DNA from: Clostridiales bacterium
GTDB lineage: Bacteria; Bacillota; Clostridia; Lachnospirales; Lachnospiraceae
Assembly (NCBI GenBank): GCA_019420405.1
Contig: JAHZHF010000120.1
Span: 1,561 to 8,765, forward strand
Direction: 5' to 3'
Length of the DNA stretch: 7,205 nt
In this document: positions 1 to 5,517 of the stretch, piece after piece
Layout: every line of letters begins with the position of its first letter
Numbering within the stretch: position 1 is the first letter of the stretch
The notes under the pieces: model-generated
Databases searched by the model: none
The model's input: only the letters and a program-made list of their open reading frames with translations
What the model was told of the DNA's origin: nothing
Program-made: the position numbers and the translations under genes

Positions 1-240
1 ACATCGGCGCTTGACCCGGAACTCACCGGGGAGGTGCTTAAAGTTATTAAGGGACTGGCTGATCAGGAGACGACGATGATTATCGTTACCCATGAGATGG
101 CTTTCGCGCGGGACGTGTCGAGCCAGGTGATCTTCATGGATGACGGACGTATCCTTGAGCAGGGAACACCGGAGGAAGTGTTTGAACATCCGAAGGAGGA
201 GCGTACAAAACAATTTTTGTCACGTTATACAAATGGATAG
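1..240 (+). CDS. Polar amino acid ABC transporter, ATP-binding protein (C-terminal part, 5' end outside window)
   Basis: This is the last 79 codons of an ABC ATPase; the reading frame is open from base 1 to the TAG at 238-240. It starts inside the D-loop (TSALDPEL, fragment residues 1-8), directly after where Walker B would be. The switch histidine lies in VTHEM (His31 of the fragment), followed by [17 protein letters not shown] and EQGTPEEVF. This tail is characteristic of the GlnQ/HisP-like polar amino acid uptake family, whose ATPase works on the cytoplasmic face with a membrane permease and an external binding protein. Walker A, the signature motif and Walker B are outside the window, so the substrate cannot be named. 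It is probably the last gene of its operon, because 185 bp of non-coding DNA with a new promoter follow. Confidence is high for the family and low for the substrate. Confidence 0.93.
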   Translation, partial: TSALDPELTGEVLKVIKGLADQETTMIIVTHEMAFARDVSSQVIFMDDGRILEQGTPEEVFEHPKEERTKQFLSRYTNG

Positions 241-287
241 GCGTGTGTGAAATTGAAATCGGCAAAAGTGATAAATGACACCGGAAC

Positions 288-304
288 TATAAGTGTGACT
301 TATA
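288..304. repeat. Short AT-rich palindrome (possible operator)
   Basis: TATAAGT-GTG-ACTTATA is a perfect 7-bp inverted repeat around a 3-bp centre, in the gap between the transporter gene and purF. Its size and symmetry would suit a dimeric DNA-binding protein, but no regulator can be named. It lies about 55 bp upstream of the purF -35 box. AT-rich palindromes of this size also occur by chance. Confidence 0.4.
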
Positions 305-347
305 AAAACAAGAGTAATAAAATAATGAGCGATGGCGCTGCAGAGGA

Positions 348-372
348 CAGAGGGAAGTTGATTTTCCCTCTG
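348..372. repeat. 9-bp inverted repeat whose loop contains the purF -35 box
   Basis: CAGAGGGAA (348-356) and TTCCCTCTG (364-372) pair perfectly across a 7-base loop (357-363). The loop holds the TTGATT -35 hexamer. In RNA read through from the upstream transporter gene it would form a stable hairpin, but only two T residues follow closely, so it is a poor intrinsic terminator. As DNA it is placed like an operator. GCAGAGG at 340-346 is a partial second copy of the left arm and could pair instead with 367-373. Confidence 0.7.
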
Positions 373-386
373 CCTTATATTATAAT
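358..386 (+). promoter_or_regulatory. Sigma-A type promoter for purF-purB
   Basis: TTGATT (358-363), a 17-bp spacer and a perfect TATAAT (381-386) give a near-consensus housekeeping promoter. Transcription would start near 392, leaving a leader of only about 34 bases before the purF ATG. That is too short for a purine riboswitch, so any purine control probably acts at the DNA level. The -35 box sits inside the loop of the inverted repeat at 348-372. Confidence 0.75.
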
Positions 387-425
387 CGAATTTGCGAAAC
401 GGATGGGTAAGGAGCGGAAATATAA

Positions 426-1853
426 ATGACGGATTTTGAGAAAGTTTCTACAGGACTGGGTGAAGAGTGCGGGGTTTTTGCAGCTTACGACAGGGACGGG
501 CAGGATGTGGCTTCGTCCGTTTATTACGGCCTTTTTGCACTGCAGCACAGGGGGCAGGAGAGCTGCGGGATCGCGGTGACGGACACTTTTGGAAAACGGA
601 AGGTTTTATCAAAGAAAGGTCTCGGTCATGTGGATGATGTCTTTGATGAGGAGACGCTGGCCGGGCTCCATGGAAATCTTGGGGTGGGGCATGTGCGTTA
701 CTCTACGGCCGGAGGCACACGCGTGGAAAACGCCCAGCCGCTTGTCATCAATTATGTGAAGGGAACGCTGGCCATCGCCCACAATGGCAATCTGGTCAAT
801 GCGGTGGAACTGAGAAAAGAACTGGAGTATACGGGGGCGATCTTCCAGACAACGATCGACTCCGAGGTGATTGCCTACCACATCGCGAGGGAGAGACTGA
901 ACGCCAGGACGGCTGAGGAGGCGGTAAAGCGTGCTATGAAAAAGATTGAAGGGGCTTATGCCCTGGCGGTTATCAGCCCGAGAAAAATGATCGGAGCACG
1001 CGATCCCTTTGGATTAAAACCCCTCTGTATCGGAAAGCGGGACAACACGTATTTCCTGGCGTCCGAGAGCTGCGCCATCGCTGCGGTGGACGCAGAATTT
1101 GTGCGGGATGTGGAGCCCGGGGAGATTGTGACGATCTCAAAAGACGGAATTTCATCGGATAAATCAATGGCGGTGTCCAAAGAAGATCAGGCGAGATGTA
1201 TCTTTGAATATATCTATTTTGCCCGTATGGACAGTACCATTGACGGAGTCAGCGTATACCGCTCGCGGATTCTCGCGGGGAAAGCGCTGGCTGAGTCCTA
1301 CCCGGTGGAGGCGGATCTGGTGGTGGGCGTGCCGGATTCCGGACTGGTGGCGGCCAGAGGATATTCGGAACAGTCCGGTATCCCTGTCGGAATGGCCTTT
1401 CACAAGAACAGCTACGTGGGGAGGACGTTCATCAAACCGAAGCAGAGCGAAAGAGAGTCCAGCGTGAAGATCAAGCTGAATGTGATACCGGAAGTCGTGA
1501 AGGGCAAGCGGATCATTATGGTGGACGACTCCATTGTGAGGGGAACGACCTGTGCGAATATTATCCGTATGTTAAAGAAAGCCGGAGCGAAAGAAGTGCA
1601 TGTGCGCATCAGTTCCCCGCCGTTTTTGTATCCGTGCTATTTTGGGACGGACGTGCCGTCCAACGAGCAGCTTATCGCCCATTCTCACACGCCGGAGGAG
1701 ATCCGCGAGATGATCGGTGCAGATTCCCTCGGGTATATGGAGATCGGAAAGCTGAAAAACATGGTCGGCGATCTGAAATACTGCGATGCATGTTTTACCG
1801 GGAACTATCCGATGAAAGTCCCCGGCCGGGATATCAGCCATGCATTTGAATGA
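426..1853 (+). CDS. purF: Amidophosphoribosyltransferase (glutamine PRPP amidotransferase)
   Basis: This enzyme makes 5-phosphoribosylamine from PRPP and glutamine, the first committed step of purine synthesis in the cytoplasm. The 475-residue protein has an N-terminal Ntn glutaminase domain and a C-terminal phosphoribosyltransferase domain. A 14-residue leader ending GLGEE precedes the nucleophile Cys15, as in the B. subtilis enzyme, where a short propeptide is removed to free this Cys. GHVRYST (Arg91) and HNGN (119-122) belong to the glutamine site. VDDSIVRGTT (366-375) is the PRPP-binding loop. Cys258, Cys404, Cys453 and Cys456 match the 4Fe-4S ligands of the Bacillus-type enzyme, a cluster linked to oxygen lability. 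The ATG at 426 is supported by AAGGAG at 409-414 and by the propeptide match. It has its own promoter (358-386), and purB follows after 58 bp. The protein looks intact. Confidence 0.98.
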   Translation: MTDFEKVSTGLGEECGVFAAYDRDGQDVASSVYYGLFALQHRGQESCGIAVTDTFGKRKVLSKKGLGHVDDVFDEETLAGLHGNLGVGHVRYSTAGGTRVENAQPLVINYVKGTLAIAHNGNLVNAVELRKELEYTGAIFQTTIDSEVIAYHIARERLNARTAEEAVKRAMKKIEGAYALAVISPRKMIGARDPFGLKPLCIGKRDNTYFLASESCAIAAVDAEFVRDVEPGEIVTISKDGISSDKSMAVSKEDQARCIFEYIYFARMDSTIDGVSVYRSRILAGKALAESYPVEADLVVGVPDSGLVAARGYSEQSGIPVGMAFHKNSYVGRTFIKPKQSERESSVKIKLNVIPEVVKGKRIIMVDDSIVRGTTCANIIRMLKKAGAKEVHVRISSPPFLYPCYFGTDVPSNEQLIAHSHTPEEIREMIGADSLGYMEIGKLKNMVGDLKYCDACFTGNYPMKVPGRDISHAFE

Positions 1854-1911
1854 CCGGTTCAGCCGAAGAAAGCGCATATGAGAGATTGATTATTTTCAGG
1901 AGGATAAGATT

Positions 1912-3345
1912 ATGTCGAATGACCGTTATGTAAGCCCGCTCTCTGAGCGGTATGCAAGCAAGGAGATGCAGTATATCTTCTCACCGGACAAGAAGTTCCG
2001 CACCTGGAGGCGTCTGTGGATCGCCCTTGCGGAGACGGAAAAAGAACTGGGATTAAATATTACGGATGAACAGATCGAGGAGCTTAAAAGCCACGCGGAC
2101 GATATTAACTATGATGTGGCGAAAGAGCGTGAGAAGGTAGTGCGCCATGACGTTATGTCACACGTATATGCATACGGTGTTCAGTGCCCGAAAGCGAAAG
2201 GGATCATTCATCTGGGGGCAACCTCCTGCTATGTGGGAGACAATACGGATATTATCATCATGTCTGAGGCGCTCAGGCTGGTTCGCAAAAAGCTGGTAAA
2301 TGTGATCGCAGAGCTGGCAAAGTTTGCAGAGGAGCAGAAAAGCCAGCCGACACTTGCATTCACTCATTTCCAGCCGGCTCAGCCGACTACGGTCGGAAAA
2401 CGGGCGACGCTCTGGATGCAGGAGTTTGCAATGGATCTTGAAGATCTGGACTATGTGCTCGGAAGCCTGAAACTGCTGGGATCCAAGGGTACGACAGGAA
2501 CACAGGCCAGCTTTTTGGAGCTCTTTGACGGGGATCAGGAGACGATTGACAAGATCGACCCGATGATCGCGGAGAAAATGGGATTCAAAGCATGTTACCC
2601 TGTATCCGGACAGACCTATTCCAGAAAAGTGGATACAAGAGTCTTAAATGTGCTGGCGGGCATCGCGGCCAGCGCCCATAAATTTTCCAACGACATCCGG
2701 CTGCTCCAGCACTTGAAGGAGATTGAGGAGCCGTTCGAAAAGACACAGATCGGGTCCTCTGCAATGGCTTATAAGAGGAATCCCATGAGGAGCGAGCGAA
2801 TCGCTTCCCTGTCCCGCTATGTGATGATCGACGCTTTAAATCCGGCGATCACTTCTGCGACGCAGTGGTTTGAGCGTACACTGGATGACTCGGCAAATAA
2901 GCGCTTAAGCGTGCCGGAAGGCTTCCTGGCCATTGACGGAATCCTGGACCTGTGCCTGAACGTAGTTGACGGACTTGTGGTTTATCCGAAGGTGATCGAG
3001 AAGAGACTTATGTCCGAACTTCCCTTTATGGCCACGGAGAATATTATGATGGATGCGGTAAAAGCAGGCGGAGACCGCCAGGAGCTCCACGAGAGAATCA
3101 GGGAGTTATCCATGGAGGCCGGGAAGAACGTAAAGGAGAAGGGACTTGACAATAACCTTCTGGAGCTGATCGCTGAGGACCCGGCATTTAACTTAAGTCT
3201 GGAAGACTTACAGAAAACGATGGATCCTGCGAAATATGTGGGAAGGGCAAAAGAACAGGTAGAGGCATACCTGAAAAATGTGATCCATCCGCTGCTTAAA
3301 GAGAACGAAGAACTGCTTGGGGTTAAGGCGGAGATCAATGTATAA
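1912..3345 (+). CDS. purB: Adenylosuccinate lyase
   Basis: This lyase releases fumarate from SAICAR and from adenylosuccinate, so it acts twice on the way to AMP. The 477-residue protein belongs to the fumarase/aspartase superfamily, whose members are homotetramers with shared active sites. HLGATSCYVGDNTD (from His100) and THFQPAQPTT (His152, expected general acid) are conserved. The signature GSSAMAYKRNP (281-291) forms the flexible loop with the catalytic serine (282/283). It is longer than the roughly 430-residue B. subtilis PurB. From RTWRRLW near the start to GLVVYPKVIEKR and LPFMATENI near the end it reads much more like the animal-type enzyme, judged from memory of human ADSL. AGGAGG at 1898-1903, 8 bases before the ATG, fixes the start. 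No promoter is evident in the 58-bp gap, so it is probably co-transcribed with purF. Confidence 0.98.
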   Translation: MSNDRYVSPLSERYASKEMQYIFSPDKKFRTWRRLWIALAETEKELGLNITDEQIEELKSHADDINYDVAKEREKVVRHDVMSHVYAYGVQCPKAKGIIHLGATSCYVGDNTDIIIMSEALRLVRKKLVNVIAELAKFAEEQKSQPTLAFTHFQPAQPTTVGKRATLWMQEFAMDLEDLDYVLGSLKLLGSKGTTGTQASFLELFDGDQETIDKIDPMIAEKMGFKACYPVSGQTYSRKVDTRVLNVLAGIAASAHKFSNDIRLLQHLKEIEEPFEKTQIGSSAMAYKRNPMRSERIASLSRYVMIDALNPAITSATQWFERTLDDSANKRLSVPEGFLAIDGILDLCLNVVDGLVVYPKVIEKRLMSELPFMATENIMMDAVKAGGDRQELHERIRELSMEAGKNVKEKGLDNNLLELIAEDPAFNLSLEDLQKTMDPAKYVGRAKEQVEAYLKNVIHPLLKENEELLGVKAEINV

Positions 3346-3371
3346 ATTCAGCTATTGCAAAAAAATCTGGC

Positions 3372-3409
3372 AAAGGAATGTTGCAGGGGATTGCGGCATT
3401 CCTTTTTCT
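3372..3409 (+). terminator. Intrinsic terminator after purB
   Basis: AAAGGAATGTTGC (3372-3384) pairs with GCGGCATTCCTTT (3393-3405) across an 8-base loop. The 13-pair stem contains two G-U wobbles. A T tract (3403-3407) overlaps the end of the stem. It starts 26 bases after the purB stop codon and should end the purF-purB transcript. Confidence 0.85.
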
Positions 3410-3448
3410 CTGGTATCTTATCCGTGGAGTTTTTTTGAAAGTGCGGTT

Positions 3449-3477
3449 TTGATGTGAACCGCTGGTTTCCGTATATT
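3449..3477 (+). promoter_or_regulatory. Probable promoter of the surface-protein gene
   Basis: TTGATG (3449-3454), a 17-bp spacer and TATATT (3472-3477) resemble a sigma-A promoter, just downstream of the purB terminator. The start of transcription would be near 3484, giving a leader of about 20 bases. A 6-bp inverted repeat, GCGGTT (3443-3448) and AACCGC (3457-3462), brackets the -35 box. It could be an operator or chance. Confidence 0.5.
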
Positions 3478-3484
3478 GTGGAAA

Positions 3485-3491
3485 AGGGAGG
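3485..3491 (+). promoter_or_regulatory. Ribosome binding site that sets the start at 3503
   Basis: AGGGAGG lies 11 bases before the ATG at 3503. An in-frame TTG at 3476 lies upstream of this site and within the -10 box, so it is not the start. Confidence 0.7.
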
Positions 3492-3502
3492 ATAAGTACA
3501 AA

Positions 3503-4603
3503 ATGGAATGGAGTGAGAAATTATACGAAGAGCTGTACTCAGAGAGATACGCGGACAGGATCAGGAGGATGCTTCTTGTACTGTTTTTGTTTATCATTGC
3601 AGCTGCGTGGAGTATGGATATGGAATATTCGGGAAGATACAGCCTTCCGGAAGGAAAAGCCGGAACGGAAGCATCGGCTTTTGGCGTTGCCAGTTCAGAA
3701 AATTCAGGAACATATTTGCGGTCGGAGGAGCATGCAGTGTCTGTTCCGGCTGACGCAGAGATTTCTGCCGGAACACCGGGGAATTCCGAAATGTCTGAGA
3801 ATTCCGGAGGATCAATAGCGTATACCGTACCAACGGACATTGCTCCAATTGTGCCAGATATAGCAACATTACCGGACACGCCGGCGGATATTACAATAAC
3901 GGCGCCGGATATCCCGTCAGATATTGTACCGACAGTACCGGATACGCCATCAGAAGCAGTGCCGATTATTCCGGATACACCGGCGGAGACTGTTCCCTCA
4001 GTGCCCGACGGAATCCTTACAGATGATACGGATGAGACTGTACCGGACGAGCCGTCCGTAATTGTTCCGGATGAACCGGACAGTTCTGCTGATGGATCTG
4101 AAACAGTCCCTCCGGAAGAAGTTCCGGGCACGGTGGATGGATTTTATGTAAACGATGCGGGAATGATCACGGGAATTGCAGACCCGTCCGTTGTAATGGA
4201 CGGATATCTTGCGCTGCCTGCGGAGGGATGCAGCGGGATTGTATCCGGAGCGTTTTTGAATGCACCGGCCGGGATTCGTGAAATCTATATTCCGTCCAAT
4301 ATCAGTTATATTGAAGAAGGTGCATTTACAGGTTTAAGTGAGATAGAATGGTTTGAGATGGCGGCATCCGGAGGAAACTATACTGTGGACGGCGTGCTCT
4401 TTTCAGAGGGAGGAACCTGCATTCTCGCATTCCCTCCGGCCAGAACAGGGAGCTATAAAGTTCCGTCACAGGTTGTACGCTTTGCGTCTGGCGCATTTTA
4501 CGCGTCTCAGCTTGAGGTTCTGGACGCGGCTGAATGTATGAGCGCTGATATCGGGAATCTGCCGTCCGGGATCAGAGTGATCACAGGAAATCTTTCGATG
4601 TAG
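3503..4603 (+). CDS. Membrane-anchored or secreted protein with Pro/Asp-rich repeat stalk and BspA-like leucine-rich repeats
   Basis: The 366-residue protein has four parts. Residues 1-22 are a charged, Tyr/Glu-rich N-terminal tail ending RIRR. Residues 23-38 (MLLVLFLFIIAAAWSM) are a hydrophobic segment that could be a signal anchor, or a signal peptide cut near AAA (33-35). Residues 39-210 are a low-complexity Ser/Pro/Asp/Glu-rich stalk, including four 11-residue repeats of the PDTPSEAVPII type at 124-167. Residues 213-360 are a head in the style of the BspA LRR_5 repeat, with IREIYIPSNISYIEEGAF (258-275) and NYTVDGVLF (292-300). Such repeats are known from bacterial surface proteins, often adhesins. 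The positive residues before the membrane segment predict the C-terminal part outside the cell. No LPXTG motif, SLH domain or choline-binding repeat is seen. It is flanked by a terminator and by another promoter, so it is probably transcribed alone. The ligand is unknown. Confidence 0.82.
   Translation: MEWSEKLYEELYSERYADRIRRMLLVLFLFIIAAAWSMDMEYSGRYSLPEGKAGTEASAFGVASSENSGTYLRSEEHAVSVPADAEISAGTPGNSEMSENSGGSIAYTVPTDIAPIVPDIATLPDTPADITITAPDIPSDIVPTVPDTPSEAVPIIPDTPAETVPSVPDGILTDDTDETVPDEPSVIVPDEPDSSADGSETVPPEEVPGTVDGFYVNDAGMITGIADPSVVMDGYLALPAEGCSGIVSGAFLNAPAGIREIYIPSNISYIEEGAFTGLSEIEWFEMAASGGNYTVDGVLFSEGGTCILAFPPARTGSYKVPSQVVRFASGAFYASQLEVLDAAECMSADIGNLPSGIRVITGNLSM
3872..4003 (+). repeat. Four tandem 33-bp coding repeats (11-residue Pro/Asp units)
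   Basis: Units at 3872-3904, 3905-3937, 3938-3970 and 3971-4003 encode PDTPADITITA, PDIPSDIVPTV, PDTPSEAVPII and PDTPAETVPSV. Diverged PDEP units follow up to about 4080. The period is exact and in frame, but the units differ in DNA, so the array is old or under protein-level selection. It forms the extended stalk of the surface protein. Confidence 0.85.
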
Positions 4604-4620
4604 CTGTTTCTCCAGAATGC

Positions 4621-4649
4621 TTTACGAATCCGGTGTTTTGTTTTATAAT
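4621..4649 (+). promoter_or_regulatory. Probable promoter of the sirtuin-like gene and perhaps gltX
   Basis: TTTACG (4621-4626), a 17-bp spacer and a perfect TATAAT (4644-4649) form a plausible sigma-A promoter. The -35 box is weak (4 of 6 matches). Transcription would start near 4656 with a leader of about 50 bases that contains the hairpin at 4670-4688. AATCCGG in the spacer (4627-4633) is matched by CCGGATT in the leader (4673-4679). Confidence 0.6.
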
Positions 4650-4669
4650 ACCTTCATAGGAAATGACAT

Positions 4670-4688
4670 CTGCCGGATTATACGGCAG
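4670..4688 (+). promoter_or_regulatory. Leader hairpin upstream of the sirtuin-like gene
   Basis: CTGCCG (4670-4675) and CGGCAG (4683-4688) pair perfectly around the loop GATTATA. The stem ends 4 bases before the AAGGGAGG ribosome binding site begins (4693), so it could affect translation or mRNA stability. There is no T tract, so it is not a terminator. Confidence 0.5.
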
Positions 4689-4692
4689 CCAG

Positions 4693-4700
4693 AAGGGAGG
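4693..4700 (+). promoter_or_regulatory. Ribosome binding site that sets the start at 4708
   Basis: AAGGGAGG lies 7 bases before the ATG at 4708. The longer in-frame ATG at 4663 has no such site and lies only about 7 bases after the predicted transcription start. Confidence 0.8.
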
Positions 4701-4707
4701 ATTCTTT

Positions 4708-5448
4708 ATGAAAGAAAAAAACATGCTTCAGATATTGCGGGACAGCAGGTATACCGTCGTCTTAAGCGGTTCGGGCCTGATGGCTGAGAGTGGGTATCCG
4801 CTTCTGAGGGATGGGGAAGAATCCTATGAGATCGAGGAGAAATACGGTTATTCGTTTGAGGAGATTTTCAACAGCGGATTCTATTCGGCGAGGAAGGAGC
4901 CGTTTTTCCGGTTTTATAAAGAGTTTATCTTAAAGGCTGCGGATGTTCCGCCGGGAGAGGGATTTCACGCGCTGAAGAAGCTGCAGGATCACGGCCTGAT
5001 CCAGTCGATTATCACGCGCAGGATAGCGGGGCTTGAGGACCGGGCCGGGTGCAGCAATGTGATTAATCTGAAAGGCACTGTGTTTGACAACAGATGTCCG
5101 GTCTGCGGAAAGCATTATTCCGTAGATTATATCCGCAGTGCGAAGGGCGTTCCTCTCTGTGAGAAGTGTATGGTAGCCTTAAGGCCGAATGTCTGCCTGT
5201 TCGGGGAGATGATTGATAACGGTCTTATGACCAGAGCTGCGGCAGAAGTGGAAAAAGCAGATGTACTCCTTGTGTTGGGAGCGAACCTGACCTCCCCGCT
5301 GTGCAGCCAGATGCTGCAGTATTATACAGGCACAAATCTGATCCTCGTAACAGGAGGGACAGAGCGCTACTCGGATGAGCGGGCGGATATCGTAATCAAC
5401 GGAAGATGCGATGAATTCCTGAAAAGCCTTTCCGACGGGTGCGAGTAA
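4708..5448 (+). CDS. Divergent Sir2 (sirtuin) family protein with substituted catalytic residues
   Basis: This 246-residue protein has the sirtuin layout. The nucleotide-binding motif is VVLSGSGLMAESGYP (17-31), where sirtuins usually have TGAGIS..SGIPDFR. The zinc module is intact: Cys130 and Cys133 (CPVC), Cys151 and Cys154 (CEKC). It is followed by ALRPNVCLFGE and a late Rossmann strand, VLLVLGANLTS. Canonical sirtuins use TQN-I-D and HG to bind NAD+ and start deacylation. Here these read TRRIA (103-107) and LKG (121-123), so the Asn, the Asp and the catalytic His (now Lys122) are missing. The GTS motif is also changed, to GAN (191-193). A normal NAD-dependent deacetylase mechanism therefore looks impaired. 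It may be a binding or sensing protein, or have another NAD or ADP-ribose chemistry. gltX follows after 69 bp on the same strand. Confidence is high for the family, and the function is unknown. Confidence 0.87.
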   Translation: MKEKNMLQILRDSRYTVVLSGSGLMAESGYPLLRDGEESYEIEEKYGYSFEEIFNSGFYSARKEPFFRFYKEFILKAADVPPGEGFHALKKLQDHGLIQSIITRRIAGLEDRAGCSNVINLKGTVFDNRCPVCGKHYSVDYIRSAKGVPLCEKCMVALRPNVCLFGEMIDNGLMTRAAAEVEKADVLLVLGANLTSPLCSQMLQYYTGTNLILVTGGTERYSDERADIVINGRCDEFLKSLSDGCE

Positions 5449-5506
5449 AAGATGCCGTTCGCCGGGAGTGCGGCGGAGTACGGAAGAATAAAACAGAACT
5501 GGAATT

Positions 5507-5510
5507 GGAG
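5507..5510 (+). promoter_or_regulatory. Ribosome binding site that sets the gltX start at 5518
   Basis: GGAG lies 7 bases before the ATG at 5518. The in-frame ATG at 5452 would add 22 residues that do not resemble any GluRS N-terminus and has no comparable site. Confidence 0.75.
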
Positions 5511-5517
5511 AGAAACA

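Noticed and set aside
392..425. Purine riboswitch in the purF leader
   Set aside because: The predicted leader is only about 34 bases, too short for an aptamer, and no matching stems are seen.
247..429. 60-codon open frame starting at GTG between the transporter gene and purF
   Set aside because: It has no ribosome binding site, runs straight through the inverted repeat and promoter of purF, overlaps the purF start and resembles no known protein.
3418..4131. 237-codon antisense open frame opposite the surface-protein gene
   Set aside because: The product is a low-complexity Ser/Gly/Thr/Val mirror of the Pro/Asp repeat on the + strand. The + frame has a promoter, ribosome binding site and recognisable domains.
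4663..4707. Longer start for the sirtuin-like protein at ATG 4663
   Set aside because: It would translate through the leader hairpin and ribosome binding site, has almost no leader of its own and adds residues with no family match.
5449..5517. Terminator or separate promoter between the sirtuin-like gene and gltX
   Set aside because: Only a weak 5-bp inverted repeat (5460-5464 with 5471-5475) is present, with no T tract and no convincing -35/-10 pair.
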